NCBI RefSeq assembly: GCF_900090225.1
Contig: NZ_FMHY01000002.1
Span: 1,984,001-2,048,000, forward strand
Direction of reading: 5' to 3'
From: Micromonospora eburnea
Lineage (GTDB): Bacteria; Actinomycetota; Actinomycetes; Mycobacteriales; Micromonosporaceae
Length of the DNA: 64,000 nt
Of this stretch, positions 43,232 through 52,130 are shown in pieces; position 1 is the first letter of the stretch; every line of letters starts with the position of its first letter. A program made the position numbers and the translations under genes. The notes beneath the pieces are model-generated. The model was not told the origin of the DNA. It searched no databases and was given only the letters and a program-made list of their open reading frames with translations.

Positions 43232-43260
43232 CAGCCCTCGCCCGATCGCCTGTCGGATCA

Positions 43261-43303
43261 TGCACACTTCCTGTGCACAACTCTTGTGCACAGGAAGTGT
43301 GCA
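43261..43303 (+). promoter_or_regulatory. 20-bp perfect inverted repeat, operator of the ArsR-like/MFS operon
   Basis: TGCACACTTCCTGTGCACAA (43261-43280) with its exact complement at 43284-43303 around CTC. Four TGTGCA/TGCACA words are spaced through it, and one more (TTGTGCA) follows at 43310-43316. A TATTGT -10-like hexamer (43308-43313) abuts it, six bases before the ATG at 43320, so bound repressor would cover the promoter. Strong candidate autoregulatory site. Confidence 0.75.
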
Positions 43304-43319
43304 CAGATATTGTGCATCC

Positions 43320-43940
43320 ATGGGGAACGACAGTAAGCCGGCACCACGTAACGTCCAGCTCGACCACCGCCAGGTGCGGGTGCTGGCGCATCCGCTGCGG
43401 ATGCGGCTGCTCGGCGCGCTGCGGGTCAAGGGCCCGGCCACGGCCACCGCCCTCGCCGAACTGCTCGGCACCAACACCGGAGCGACCAGCTACCACCTGC
43501 GCCAACTCGCCGAGGTCGGCCTGGTCACCGAGGACCCAGACCTCGGCACCGGCCGGCAGCGCTGGTGGCGGGCCGCGCACGACGTGACCAACTGGGCGGC
43601 TACCGACTTCGACGACGACCCGGACGCCCGCGCCGCGATCGAATGGATCCAGGGTGACCAGGTGCGCCACCTCGTCGAACACGCCGAGCACTGGTTCGCG
43701 GCGCGCCAGGAGTGGTCACCGGCCTGGCGTGACGCGTTCGGCATGAGCGACTTCTTCATGACCATCACCTCCGAGCGGCTCAAGGCGCTCAGTGCCGAGG
43801 TGTGGCAGCTCCTCGAGCGCTACCGCGACGAGGCCGACCCCGACGAGCCCGGCGCGGAGCAGGTGCAGATCTTCCTCACCGCCCTGCCGCTGCTGGCCGA
43901 CCTGCGGCTCGCCACCCCGCTGCCCGAGGAGGAGCGATGA
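43320..43940 (+). CDS. ArsR-like winged-helix regulator (HTH_20)
   Basis: A 206-residue regulator. The winged helix covers about residues 12-85: VQLDHRQVRVLAHPLRMRLLGALRVKGPATATALAELLGTNTGATSYHLRQLAEVGLVTEDPDLGTGRQRWWRAAHD. The C-terminal about 110 residues, helical and acidic, are the usual effector/dimer region of this group. There are no Cys pairs for metal sensing, so a metal role is unlikely. ATG43320 is used: longer readings would run through the operator, and a -10 hexamer lies six bases upstream, giving a leaderless mRNA. It overlaps the MFS gene by four bases, so it probably represses that exporter and itself. Confidence 0.9.
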   Translation: MGNDSKPAPRNVQLDHRQVRVLAHPLRMRLLGALRVKGPATATALAELLGTNTGATSYHLRQLAEVGLVTEDPDLGTGRQRWWRAAHDVTNWAATDFDDDPDARAAIEWIQGDQVRHLVEHAEHWFAARQEWSPAWRDAFGMSDFFMTITSERLKALSAEVWQLLERYRDEADPDEPGAEQVQIFLTALPLLADLRLATPLPEEER

Positions 43941-45271
43941 GCGCCCTCTCCGTACGCCAGGTCCGGTTCCGCTACCTCACCCTCTACGGCCTGCGCTGGC
44001 TGCCCAGCGGCCTGCTGATCCCGGTGATGATCCTGCTGATGCAGGAGCGCGGCCTCTCGCTGTCCCAGATCGGCCTGGTCGCCACCGCACAGGGCCTCGT
44101 CGTCCTCGCGCTGGAGCTGCCGACCGGTGGGTTCGCCGACGCGCTCGGCCGCAAGCCGGTCCTCGCCGTCGCCTGGGTGATCGGCCTGATCTCGCTGGTC
44201 ATCTTCGCGGTGGCCGACTCGTTCTGGCTCTTCTTCCTGGTCTGGGCCTTGCAGGGCGTCTACCGGGCGCTCGACAGCGGCCCCATGGAGTCCTGGTACG
44301 TCGACGCCACCCTGGCCGCCGACCCGCACGCCGAGTACGAGCGCGGCCTCGGCCATGCCGGCACCGTCATCGGCCTCGCCATCGGTGCCGGCGCACTGCT
44401 CAGCGGCGGCCTGGTCGCGATCGGCCCGGTCGGGCCGATCAGCGCGCTGACCCTGCCCGTGCTGGTGGCCATCGCCCTGCACGCCGTCTCGCTGATCGCC
44501 CTGTTCGTGCTGATGCAGGAGACCCGACCGGCCACGGGAGCCGCCGCGCTGCGTGCCTCGGTGGTCGAGGCGCCCCGGATGGTCGGGCAGGCGATCGGCC
44601 TGCTGCGCCGCTCGCGGGTGCTGCTCGCCCTGGTCGCCGTCGAGCTGTTCTGGGGCTTCGGCATGGTCACCTTCGAGTCGCTGCTGCCGATCCGGCTCTC
44701 CGAAGTGGTCGGCGACGCCGACCGGGCCGCCGCGCTGCTCGGCCCGGCCGGCTCGGCCGCCTGGCTGGCCAACGCGGCCGGCGCCGCGCTCACCCCGTTC
44801 CTGCTGCGCCGGCTGGGCGCCGCGCCCGCCGCCGCGCTCATGCGGATCCTCCAGGGCGTGACCGTGGTCGGGATGGGACTGCTCGCCGGCCCGGTCGGCG
44901 TGCTCATCGCCTACCTGGCCTGCTACACCGTGCACGGGGCGTCCAACCCGCTGCACATGGGGCTGCTGCACCGGCAGGTCGACGGCCCGTACCGGACCAG
45001 CGTCATCTCGCTGAACTCGATGATGGCGCAGCCCGCCGGCGCGCTCGGCGCGGTGGTCCTCACCGTCCTGGCCGACCGCACCAGCGTCAGCCTCGCCATG
45101 CTGGTCGGCGGGGTGGTGCTCGCGCTGGCCGCGCCGCTCTACCTGCCGGCCTGGCGCGCCAGCCGGAACGCCGCGCCCGTCGGTCAGCCGCCGCAGGTCG
45201 ACCACGCGGAGCCCGAGGACCCTGCCGCCGCCCCGCCCGACCCCGCCGCCGAGCCGGCTCAGGCGCGCTGA
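43937..45271 (+). CDS. MFS transporter paired with the ArsR-like regulator
   Basis: A 444-residue major facilitator with about 12 membrane helices: YLTLYGLRWLPSGLLIPVMILLMQERGLSLSQIGLVATAQGLVVLALELPTGGFADALGRKPVLAVAWVIGLIS covers helices 1-3 with motif A (GGFADALGRKP). Motif-like LGHAGTVIGLAIGAGALLSGGLVAIG follows. The last about 45 residues are a Pro/Ala/Glu-rich cytoplasmic tail. Likely an exporter of an unknown small molecule, induced when that ligand releases the repressor. The start, ATG43937, overlaps the upstream stop, with GAGGAG before it. A GGGGCCCC double hairpin follows the stop. Confidence 0.92.
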   Translation: MSALSVRQVRFRYLTLYGLRWLPSGLLIPVMILLMQERGLSLSQIGLVATAQGLVVLALELPTGGFADALGRKPVLAVAWVIGLISLVIFAVADSFWLFFLVWALQGVYRALDSGPMESWYVDATLAADPHAEYERGLGHAGTVIGLAIGAGALLSGGLVAIGPVGPISALTLPVLVAIALHAVSLIALFVLMQETRPATGAAALRASVVEAPRMVGQAIGLLRRSRVLLALVAVELFWGFGMVTFESLLPIRLSEVVGDADRAAALLGPAGSAAWLANAAGAALTPFLLRRLGAAPAAALMRILQGVTVVGMGLLAGPVGVLIAYLACYTVHGASNPLHMGLLHRQVDGPYRTSVISLNSMMAQPAGALGAVVLTVLADRTSVSLAMLVGGVVLALAAPLYLPAWRASRNAAPVGQPPQVDHAEPEDPAAAPPDPAAEPAQAR

Positions 45272-45281
45272 GTGCAGACCC

Positions 45282-45335
45282 GTTAGGAGGGGGCCCCTGC
45301 TATGCATGAGGCGTTAACCGGGGGCCCCTCCTTCT
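45282..45335. repeat. Double GGGGCCCC hairpin repeat, copy 2
   Basis: Same family as 1833-1883, in inverted orientation: GTTAGGAGGGGGCCCCTGCTA, a short linker, then GGCGTTAACCGGGGGCCCCT. It lies between convergent genes (MFS and acetyltransferase), where it can work as a bidirectional terminator. Both copies share about 40 of 51 positions by eye. Confidence 0.75.
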
Positions 45336-45337
45336 CC

Positions 45338-46078
45338 TCAGCCGAGGTTGACCGAGGTGCGGGGTTCGGTGCCGGTGAAGCCGAGCCGGCGGTAGAGCCG
45401 GATCGCCCCGAGGTTGTCGGTGAAGACGCCGAGCGCCACGTGGTCGTACCGGGCGAAGAGGGCGCGGGTCATCCCGGCGGTGAGCGCCGCGCCGAGGCCC
45501 CGCCCGCGCCGGTCGGTCGCCACGGTGAGGCCGGCGAGGAAGCCGATGTCGCCCCGGCTGCGGTCCGCCCCGCAGGCGACCAGGCGGTCGCCGTCGCGGA
45601 TGCCGTACCAGTCGACGATCCGTCGGTCGCCGGGACGGGAGGTGGTGCTCGGGTAGGACGCCTCGATCAGCGCCTCCAGGGCCGGGTGGTCGGCCTCGGT
45701 GAGGCGGACCATCCGCTCCTCCTCCGGCTGTCGTGGTGGCGGCGTGGTCGTCCACAGGAAGTCCCACTCGTCCACCCGCGCCACGGTCAACCGCCCGGCC
45801 ACCTCCTCGGGCGAGACGCGGGGCAGGTGCAGCCACTGCCCGGCGTGCAGCGTCCCGTCCGCGACCAGCCCGGCGAAGAGGTCCAGCGCCGCCCCGGCCG
45901 CGCCGAGCGCGCCGCCGGCCGGTCCCTGATCCGGCGGGAGCAGCCAGCCCACCGCGCCGTCCCGCCGCCACCCGTGCGCGTCGTGGCCCCGCCACAGCGC
46001 GTGCCGGGCGTACGGGTGGTGGCCGGTGGCGGCGAGCAGCGTGTCCCGACCCGCCAGAACCTGGTCGGCAGTGATCAT
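45338..46078 (-). CDS. GNAT N-acetyltransferase (two-part)
   Basis: A 246-residue protein. The N-terminal about 120 residues (MITADQVLAGRDTLLAATGHHPYARHALWRGHDAHGWRRDGAVGWLLPPD) look like a degenerate GNAT-type or adaptor half. The C-terminal half is a clear GNAT domain with acetyl-CoA motif GFLAGLTVATDRRGRGLGAALTAGMTRALFARYDHVALGVFTDNLGAIRLYRRLGF (Q/R-x-x-G-x-G/A as R-R-G-R-G-L-G). The substrate is unknown. The start ATG46078 is divergent from the next acetyltransferase gene, with only 26 bases between them, so the two promoters must overlap the coding starts. Confidence 0.88.
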   Translation of the reverse strand: MITADQVLAGRDTLLAATGHHPYARHALWRGHDAHGWRRDGAVGWLLPPDQGPAGGALGAAGAALDLFAGLVADGTLHAGQWLHLPRVSPEEVAGRLTVARVDEWDFLWTTTPPPRQPEEERMVRLTEADHPALEALIEASYPSTTSRPGDRRIVDWYGIRDGDRLVACGADRSRGDIGFLAGLTVATDRRGRGLGAALTAGMTRALFARYDHVALGVFTDNLGAIRLYRRLGFTGTEPRTSVNLG

Positions 46079-46104
46079 GCGACCAGCCTACGAGAGGCGA
46101 ATCC

Positions 46105-46659
46105 GTGAGCCTGATCCGATCCGTACGCCCGGTATGCCTGCCCGGCCCGCGTTGCGCCCTGCGCGAGTGGGCGGACTCCGACGCGGAGGCGCTGCACGCG
46201 CTGGCCAACGAGCCGCAGGTTGCCGACCGTACGCTGGACGAGAACCCGCCCTCGCTGACCGAGGTGCGCGCGGTCCTGCCGGCCTGGCGGGACGCGGCCG
46301 GCGGCGAGCCGCGGCTCGCGTACCACCTGGCCGCGGTCGCCGGGGACCGGCTGGTGGGCCTGGGCACGCTGACCGTGACCAGCGCGGCACACCGGCGCGG
46401 GGAGATCGGCTACGTGGTCCACCCGGAGCACTGGGGGCAGGGCCTCGGCACCGAGGTGGCCCGCCTGCTGCTGCGCCTCGCCTTCGAGCAGGTGGGCCTG
46501 CACCGGGTGGAGGCGAGCACCCGGCCGGACCACACCGCCTCCTGGCGGGTGCTGGAAAAGGTCGGGATGCGGCGGGAAGGGCTCAGCCGCGACCACCTCT
46601 TCGTCCGAGGGAGTTGGTGGGACTCGCTGCGCTACGCCGTACTCGCCACCGACCGCTGA
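46105..46659 (+). CDS. GNAT N-acetyltransferase (RimJ/RimL-like)
   Basis: A 184-residue Acetyltransf_3-type enzyme: CLPGPRCALREWADSDAEALHALANEPQVADRTLDENP at the N-terminus, then GEIGYVVHPEHWGQGLGTEVARLLLRLAFEQVGLHRVEASTRPDHTASWRVLEKVGMRREG with the acetyl-CoA loop W-G-Q-G-L-G. It is a distant paralogue of the gene at 8330. GTG46105 is used; there is no clear Shine-Dalgarno and the upstream divergent gene starts 26 bases away, which fits a leaderless transcript. The substrate is unknown. Confidence 0.9.
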   Translation: MSLIRSVRPVCLPGPRCALREWADSDAEALHALANEPQVADRTLDENPPSLTEVRAVLPAWRDAAGGEPRLAYHLAAVAGDRLVGLGTLTVTSAAHRRGEIGYVVHPEHWGQGLGTEVARLLLRLAFEQVGLHRVEASTRPDHTASWRVLEKVGMRREGLSRDHLFVRGSWWDSLRYAVLATDR

Positions 46660-46759
46660 CCCCGCCGGCCGGGTCCGGTTCCACCGTGGAGATTGACGAG
46701 CGGACCGATCGGGTACATCCCTCGCCAACCCCGCTGGGACCCCCACCCGAGGAGCGACC

Positions 46760-46957
46760 ATGTTCGCCAGTCTCGCCGCCATCGTGTTCGGCTTCGCGCT
46801 GCTGCTCGACTTCCTGGACACCAACCTCGGCGCCCCTGCCCTGTTCAACGCGCAGACCCTCAGCCTGATCGGTTTCCTGCTGCTCGCCCTGCACCTGGCC
46901 GGGTTCGGCAGCGGCCGGGGCCGCTGGTACCGGGGGCGGCGCCCGGGTCGTGGCTGA
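46760..46957 (+). CDS. Small membrane protein, 65 residues
   Basis: [65 protein letters not shown]: two hydrophobic helices (about 3-20 and 31-48) joined by a short polar loop, and a basic Gly/Arg tail that should lie inside. GAGGAG seven bases before the ATG and GC-rich third positions support it. No family recognised; small two-helix proteins of this kind are common and mostly unstudied in actinomycetes. Confidence 0.7.
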   Translation: MFASLAAIVFGFALLLDFLDTNLGAPALFNAQTLSLIGFLLLALHLAGFGSGRGRWYRGRRPGRG

Positions 46958-47031
46958 CCGGAACGGATCATCGCGGGCCGAGCCACGGCGCGATTCCAGC
47001 GTCGTCGGCCCGGCCCGGTAGTGTTCTCGTG

Positions 47032-48534
47032 ATGCAGTCCGACGCCCTCTTCACCATCGGCGAACCCGCCGGAGCGCCCGGCGCCCCCGCGGGCGCCACC
47101 GGCGTGGACGGGTTCGCCGCCGCGCACGCGGACTCGCCCCTGCCCGTCCGGATGCGGCCGGCGAGCATCGACGAACTCGTCGGGCAGGATCACCTGCTCG
47201 CCCCGGGCGCGCCACTGCGCCAGCTGGTCGAGGGCGCGGCGCCGATGTCGGTGATCCTCTGGGGGCCGCCCGGCAGCGGCAAGACGACCATCGCCCACCT
47301 GGTGGCCCGGGCCACCGACCGCCGCTTCGTCGCGATGTCCGCGCTGACCGCCGGCGTGAAGGACGTCCGCGCGGTGATCGACACCGCCCGCCGGCAGCGG
47401 CGTGCGGGCGGTCCGCCGACCGTGCTCTTCATCGACGAGGTGCACCGGTTCAGCAAGACCCAGCAGGACTCGCTGCTCGCCGCGGTGGAGGACCGGACGG
47501 TCACGTTGCTCGCGGCGACGACCGAGAACCCGTATTTCTCGGTCATCTCACCGCTGCTGTCCCGCTGCGTGCTGCTCACCCTCCAGTCCTTGGACGACGA
47601 CGCGGTGCGCGGCCTGCTGCGCCGGGCGGTCGTCGACGAACGCGGGCTGGGCGGTGCGCTCACCCTGGAGACCGGGGCGGAGGAGCATCTCGTCCGCCTC
47701 GCCGGCGGCGACGTACGCAAGGCGCTGACCGCCCTGGAGGCGGCGGCCGCCACCGCCACCGCCCTCGGCACCGGGCGGATCGACCTGGCCACCGCCGAGC
47801 AGGCCGTCGACGTCGCCGCCGTCCGGTACGACCGGGACGGCGACGCCCACTACGACGTGATCAGCGCGTTCATCAAGAGCATGCGCGGCTCGGACGTGGA
47901 CGCGGCGCTGCACTGGCTGGCCCGGATGCTGGTGGCCGGCGAGGACGCCCGGTTCATCGCCCGACGCCTGGTCATCTTCGCCAGCGAGGACGTCGGTATG
48001 GCCGACCCCGCCGCGCTCACCGTCGCCACCGCCGCCGCGCACGCCGTCGAGTACGTCGGGCTGCCCGAGGCCCAGCTCAACCTGGCCCAGGCGGTGATCC
48101 ACCTGGCCACCGCCCCCAAGTCCAACTCGGCCACCACGGCGATCGGCGCGGCCATCGCCGACGTACGCGCCGGCCGGGGCGGGCCGGTGCCGCGGGCCCT
48201 GCGTGACGCCCACTACGCCGGCGCCCGTGGTCTCGGGCACGGCGCCGGCTACCGCTACCCCCACGACGACCACCGGGGGGTGGTGACCCAGCAGTACGTT
48301 CCGGACGATCTCGTCGGGACCGACTACTACCGGCCCAGCGGGCACGGCGCGGAGCGTGCGTTGGCCGGCCGGCTGCCGCTGCTGCGCCGGATCGTCCGTG
48401 GGCTGCCGACACCGGCGGTCCGCGAGGGGGCCGGCGCTCCGGTCGCCGCGTCCGCCGCTCGTCCGGTCGGCGCGGCTCAGGGCGACGGGGTGAACGAGGG
48501 CGGCGACGACGCCGTCGAGGAGGGGCAGCAGTGA
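47032..48534 (+). CDS. rarA: Replication-associated AAA+ ATPase RarA/MgsA
   Basis: A 500-residue AAA+ protein related to clamp loaders, active at stalled replication forks. [34 protein letters not shown] is the classic N-terminus, Walker A is [16 protein letters not shown], Walker [17 protein letters not shown], sensor 1 [21 protein letters not shown], and the C-terminal tetramer domain has [51 protein letters not shown] Gly/Ala/Glu tail of about 45 residues ends it. ATG47032 lies seven bases after TAGTGT (leaderless). It overlaps the next gene by one base. In Mycobacterium it also lies between aspS and alaS. Confidence 0.95.
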   Translation: MQSDALFTIGEPAGAPGAPAGATGVDGFAAAHADSPLPVRMRPASIDELVGQDHLLAPGAPLRQLVEGAAPMSVILWGPPGSGKTTIAHLVARATDRRFVAMSALTAGVKDVRAVIDTARRQRRAGGPPTVLFIDEVHRFSKTQQDSLLAAVEDRTVTLLAATTENPYFSVISPLLSRCVLLTLQSLDDDAVRGLLRRAVVDERGLGGALTLETGAEEHLVRLAGGDVRKALTALEAAAATATALGTGRIDLATAEQAVDVAAVRYDRDGDAHYDVISAFIKSMRGSDVDAALHWLARMLVAGEDARFIARRLVIFASEDVGMADPAALTVATAAAHAVEYVGLPEAQLNLAQAVIHLATAPKSNSATTAIGAAIADVRAGRGGPVPRALRDAHYAGARGLGHGAGYRYPHDDHRGVVTQQYVPDDLVGTDYYRPSGHGAERALAGRLPLLRRIVRGLPTPAVREGAGAPVAASAARPVGAAQGDGVNEGGDDAVEEGQQ

Positions 48535-51500
48535 TGGCGCGTGGTCCGGAGCGGCCGGAGGACGGCCCCGACGAGCGGCGCGACCGGGGCGCCAAGGGTC
48601 GCCGGTGGGGGCGGGGCAGAGCCGAGGCCGAGCCGGACGAGGCGACCGTCGGCGAGGAGTTCGGCTGGATCGACGACCTGCGTACGGCCAAGCAGCAGCG
48701 CGCCGACCTCGGCCCGGACGCCGACGGTCCCGCCGCCCCGCCGCCGGCGCGCAGCGGGCCGCCCCCCGCGGGCCCGGTGCCACGGCCCGGCCCGCCCGCC
48801 CCTGAGCCGCCGCACGGTTCCCACCCGGGTCCGGTGCCGCGGCCCGGCCCGCCCGCACCCGAGCCGCCGCACGGTCCCCACCCGGATCCGGTGCCGCCGC
48901 CGCGGCCCGGCCTGTCCGCCCCCGAGCCGCCGCCCGGCCAGCCCGGTCCGGGTCGGCCGTCAGCCCGGCGCGGTCCGGCCGGCGCTGGACCGGCCATGCC
49001 CCCGGTACGCCCCACCGGGCCCGATCCGGCGGCGGCCCGCCGCCCGGTCGACGGGCCCTGGCCCGGTACGCCCGAACCGCCCCGCCAACCCGCCGAGCCG
49101 CCCCGACCGCCGCGCCGAGGCCCGGACGTGCCCACCGGACAGCAGAGCCTGATTCCTCCGGCCCCCGCCCGTCCGGGCGAACCGGCCGGCCCGCCGGGAC
49201 GGGCGATCCCGCCAGCCGTACCAGCGCCGGATCGTGCCCCGGACGGCCAGGTGCCCGGGTCTGGCTGGCAGCCGCCCGGTCCCGCCGTACCACCCACTCC
49301 CCGCGGCCGGCACGGCGCCGGCGGACCCGGCCCGTACGTCGACGGGGCAGCCCCGCCCGGACGACCCGGGTCCGGTGGCGGCCGGCGGTCGCTGCCCGAC
49401 GACGTCGAGGCCCGCCCGGTCTCCGGGGCCGGCCGGCGGGCCGCCGCCGAGCCGGCTGCCGGCCGGGTCAGCGTGCCGTCGGCATCCGGTGCCGCCGGGC
49501 CGCCCGTTGCCGGCCACCCCGGCGTCGACCCGGGGACCGGCGTCCCGGGGGCCCCCGAGCCCCGGCGTCGCCGTGGAGTTCGGGAGCCTGAACCCTCGGG
49601 GCTGTCCGGGGTGGACGGCCCCGCCGGGCCGGAGGGCGGCCGACGCCGGGCCGCCGAGCCCGACCAGCCGGTGGCGGTGCCACGCAGCGGGAACGCCCCG
49701 CCGGTCCCGGGTGTCCCGTCCGACTCGCCCCCCGGACGCCGGGCGGAGGTCCCGGGCACGCCGGCGGCGCGGCGTGCCGCCCCCGATGCTCCGGCCGGTC
49801 GTCGGGCGGCTCCCGTCGACGAGCCGACGGTGGCCGGTCGTCGGGCCGTGCCCGAGGAGCAACCGGCCGGTCGCCGGGCGGCTGCCGAGGATCCGGGTGG
49901 TCGCCGGAGCGCTTCCCCGCCGGCCGGCCGCCGGGCGGCCCCCGATGGCGGGGCGGCGGGGGCCGGCCACCGGGCTGCCCCGGTCGATGAACCGACGGTG
50001 GCTGGTCGTCGGGCGGCTCCGGTCGACGAGCCGACGGTGGCTGGTCGTCGGGCCGTGCCCGAGGAGCAACCGGCCGGTCGCCGGGCGGCTGCCGACGATC
50101 CGGGTGGTCGCCGGGCGGCACCCGGCGACGAGCCGACCGCGGCTGGTCGCCGGGCCGCCCCCGAGGCGCGGGGTGCGCGGCGGTCCACCGGCGGGGCTCC
50201 GCAGACCCCGGGCCCGCGCCGCGCGGCCCGCGAGGAGACCGACGACACGCGGTCGCCGCGCCCAGAACGACCGGCCGACTGGCTCCGGCAGGCCGGCCAG
50301 GCCGCCCACGGCGACCCGGCCGCGCCACCGGCGGGCCCCACCGGCGCTCCGGTCGGCGAGCCGACCGGCCGACCCGGCACTCCCGCCGGGCCCGACCGCG
50401 CCCCGGCCGGCCGGGCCGGCGCGGCCGTGCCGCCCGTGAAGCCCGACCAGACCGGACCCGCCCGGGGCGCCGCACGTCCCGCCGGCCCGTCCGGCCGCCC
50501 TGCCGGCCCCGAGGCGGCCAGCCGGGCCGCCGGCCGATCGGTCGGTGCGGGCACCGACACCGGTGGCCTGCCGACGACCGGGGATCCCGGCCGGGCCGGC
50601 GGTCCCGGGTCAGCCGGCGACGCCGACCGCACCGGGGGCCTTCCCGTTGGTGGGGCCGGTGGTCGCGGCGGCGCCGACCGCACCGGGGGTATCCCCGTCG
50701 GCGACGCCGACCGCACCGGGGGTATCCCCGTCGGTGGGGCCGGTGGTCGCCGCGCCGCGGACGATCCGGCCCGCACCGGAGGCTTCCCCGTCGCAGGGGA
50801 TCCCGCTCCGGTCGGCGGCCGGCCGCACGGCGGCGACGCCGGACGTGATCCGTCGATCCGGGGCGGCCGTCCCGGACCGGCCCCCGGCCAGCCTGGCCGG
50901 CCCGGCCCGGGTGTGGCTGACGCACCCGGCACCGCCCCGGCCCAGGGTGCCGCCCGGCCCGGCCCGGACGGTCCCGTCCCACGGCCGGGCGGCGACGACG
51001 GGCGCGGCCCGCAGACCGGCGGCGAGCCCGCTGGGCGTATCGGGGCGGCCGGCGCTCCGGCGGTGGCCCGGGCGGCCGCCTCCGTGGCCCGTCCCGGTGG
51101 GCCCGACGAGCGGCCGGCCGGCCGGGCGGTCCCGCCCGGAGCGGAGCCGAATCGGCCCGGACCGGCCGGCGCGGCAGCCGTACCCCCGCCTGGGCGGCCC
51201 GGCGAGCCGGCGGCGGCTCGGGCCGCCGTGGTCGTAGCACCGGGGGAGCCGGCGGAGCCGCGACCCGGACCGGCCGACGTGGCCGGACCGGCGCGGCGGG
51301 CCGAGGCGCCGCCGGCACAGGTCGGTGGCCTGCGCGGTGCCCGCTCCGAACTGCGCCGGCAGATGCGCGAGCGGCGGCGGCTGCGGTTGGGCATCCTCGT
51401 CCTGGTCAGCGTGGTGCTGCTCGGGGCGGTCCCGCTCTACTTCGGGCTGCGCGCGCTCAGCCACGACCCCGTCTTCAACACCCTCGACGGGCTGGACGTG

Positions 51501-51980
51501 CCCAGCTGGGCGGCGGTGAAGACCGTCGACCACGAAAGCGGCAGCCGCTGGTGCCTCCAGGACTGCCGGCTGCGGGAGCGGACCATCGAGTCGCAGCGGG
51601 CGCCGAAGGAGACCGCGCAGGCGTACGAGCAGGCCCTGGCCGCGGACGGCTGGCGGCGCTGGAAGAACGACCGTTGCCCGGAGCAGCCGGTCGAGGGCAG
51701 CTACACCTGCTGGCGTCGGGACGAGCTCACCCTCGACCTCTGGGTACGCGAACCCACCTGTGTGCCGGCACCGGTGGACGGGCAGCCCGCCCCGTCTCCG
51801 GCGACCGCGCCCGCAGCGGAGGAGTGCACCGGGTCGTTGGTGCAGGTGAAGGTCCGCAACGCGATCGACGACGAGCGGACCGGGCCGCAGCCGACCACCG
51901 ACCCGTCCCTCACCGGCGTGGATCCGTTCCCGTCCCTCACCGACGATCCACTCGGGGAATTGACACCCTCACCGTCGTGA
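48534..51980 (+). CDS. Giant disordered single-pass membrane protein, 1148 residues
   Basis: No named family recognised. Residues 1 to about 940 are almost wholly Pro, Ala, Gly, Arg and charged residues, predicted disordered and cytoplasmic; near the N-terminus is one ordered motif, EATVGEEFGWIDDLRTAKQQRADLG. Several repeat types occur (PRPGPPAPEPPHG; AGRRAAPVDEPTV; DRTGGIPVG). About residues 940-950 are basic (ELRRQMRERRRLR), then comes one membrane helix (about 951-972, LGILVLVSVVLLGAVPLYFGL) and a 175-residue external domain with Cys in SRWCLQDCRLRE, NDRCPEQPVEGSYTCWRR and EPTCVPAP, probably disulfide-linked. GAGGAGGGG lies eight bases before ATG48534. It overlaps rarA by one base and precedes DUF948/alaS. 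Perhaps an envelope scaffold (inference). Confidence 0.85.
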   Translation: MARGPERPEDGPDERRDRGAKGRRWGRGRAEAEPDEATVGEEFGWIDDLRTAKQQRADLGPDADGPAAPPPARSGPPPAGPVPRPGPPAPEPPHGSHPGPVPRPGPPAPEPPHGPHPDPVPPPRPGLSAPEPPPGQPGPGRPSARRGPAGAGPAMPPVRPTGPDPAAARRPVDGPWPGTPEPPRQPAEPPRPPRRGPDVPTGQQSLIPPAPARPGEPAGPPGRAIPPAVPAPDRAPDGQVPGSGWQPPGPAVPPTPRGRHGAGGPGPYVDGAAPPGRPGSGGGRRSLPDDVEARPVSGAGRRAAAEPAAGRVSVPSASGAAGPPVAGHPGVDPGTGVPGAPEPRRRRGVREPEPSGLSGVDGPAGPEGGRRRAAEPDQPVAVPRSGNAPPVPGVPSDSPPGRRAEVPGTPAARRAAPDAPAGRRAAPVDEPTVAGRRAVPEEQPAGRRAAAEDPGGRRSASPPAGRRAAPDGGAAGAGHRAAPVDEPTVAGRRAAPVDEPTVAGRRAVPEEQPAGRRAAADDPGGRRAAPGDEPTAAGRRAAPEARGARRSTGGAPQTPGPRRAAREETDDTRSPRPERPADWLRQAGQAAHGDPAAPPAGPTGAPVGEPTGRPGTPAGPDRAPAGRAGAAVPPVKPDQTGPARGAARPAGPSGRPAGPEAASRAAGRSVGAGTDTGGLPTTGDPGRAGGPGSAGDADRTGGLPVGGAGGRGGADRTGGIPVGDADRTGGIPVGGAGGRRAADDPARTGGFPVAGDPAPVGGRPHGGDAGRDPSIRGGRPGPAPGQPGRPGPGVADAPGTAPAQGAARPGPDGPVPRPGGDDGRGPQTGGEPAGRIGAAGAPAVARAAASVARPGGPDERPAGRAVPPGAEPNRPGPAGAAAVPPPGRPGEPAAARAAVVVAPGEPAEPRPGPADVAGPARRAEAPPAQVGGLRGARSELRRQMRERRRLRLGILVLVSVVLLGAVPLYFGLRALSHDPVFNTLDGLDVPSWAAVKTVDHESGSRWCLQDCRLRERTIESQRAPKETAQAYEQALAADGWRRWKNDRCPEQPVEGSYTCWRRDELTLDLWVREPTCVPAPVDGQPAPSPATAPAAEECTGSLVQVKVRNAIDDERTGPQPTTDPSLTGVDPFPSLTDDPLGELTPSPS
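48780..48920 (+). repeat. Tandem 57-60 base coding repeats in the giant protein gene
   Basis: Two near-identical copies and one diverged copy encode PVPRPGPPAPEPPHGSHPG, PVPRPGPPAPEPPHGPHPD and PVPPPRPGLSAPEPPPGQPG. In-frame units of about 19-20 codons, probably made by slippage or unequal recombination. Confidence 0.8.
49807..50160 (+). repeat. Near-identical direct repeats (AGRRA array) in the giant protein gene
   Basis: A segment of about 95 bases at 49807-49900 returns at about 50013-50112 with only a few changes, encoding PVDEPTVAGRRAVPEEQPAG and then RRAAA-DDPGGRR. Within both, an AGRRAxP-type unit of 11-13 residues recurs about ten times. DNA identity higher than the surrounding amino-acid bias requires points to recent internal duplication. 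Confidence 0.75.
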
Positions 51981-52130
51981 GCAGTGCTCCATCACGGACG
52001 GTAGGGTCTGTGGCGGGCGGGCCCGGCCGTGCCCGCCGGCCGCGGTGGGCCGGTGTGGGGCCGAGCGGGTGTGACGGTCGCGTATTCCGGGGCGTGGGGC
52101 CTCGGGACACTGCTTGAGGAGGACATGGGC

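Noticed and set aside
48077..51394. Long antisense reading frame opposite the giant membrane protein
   Set aside because: Mirror of a GC-rich, Pro/Ala/Gly-coding sequence; low-complexity product, no start signal, and the plus frame has a membrane helix, Cys pattern and ribosome-binding site.
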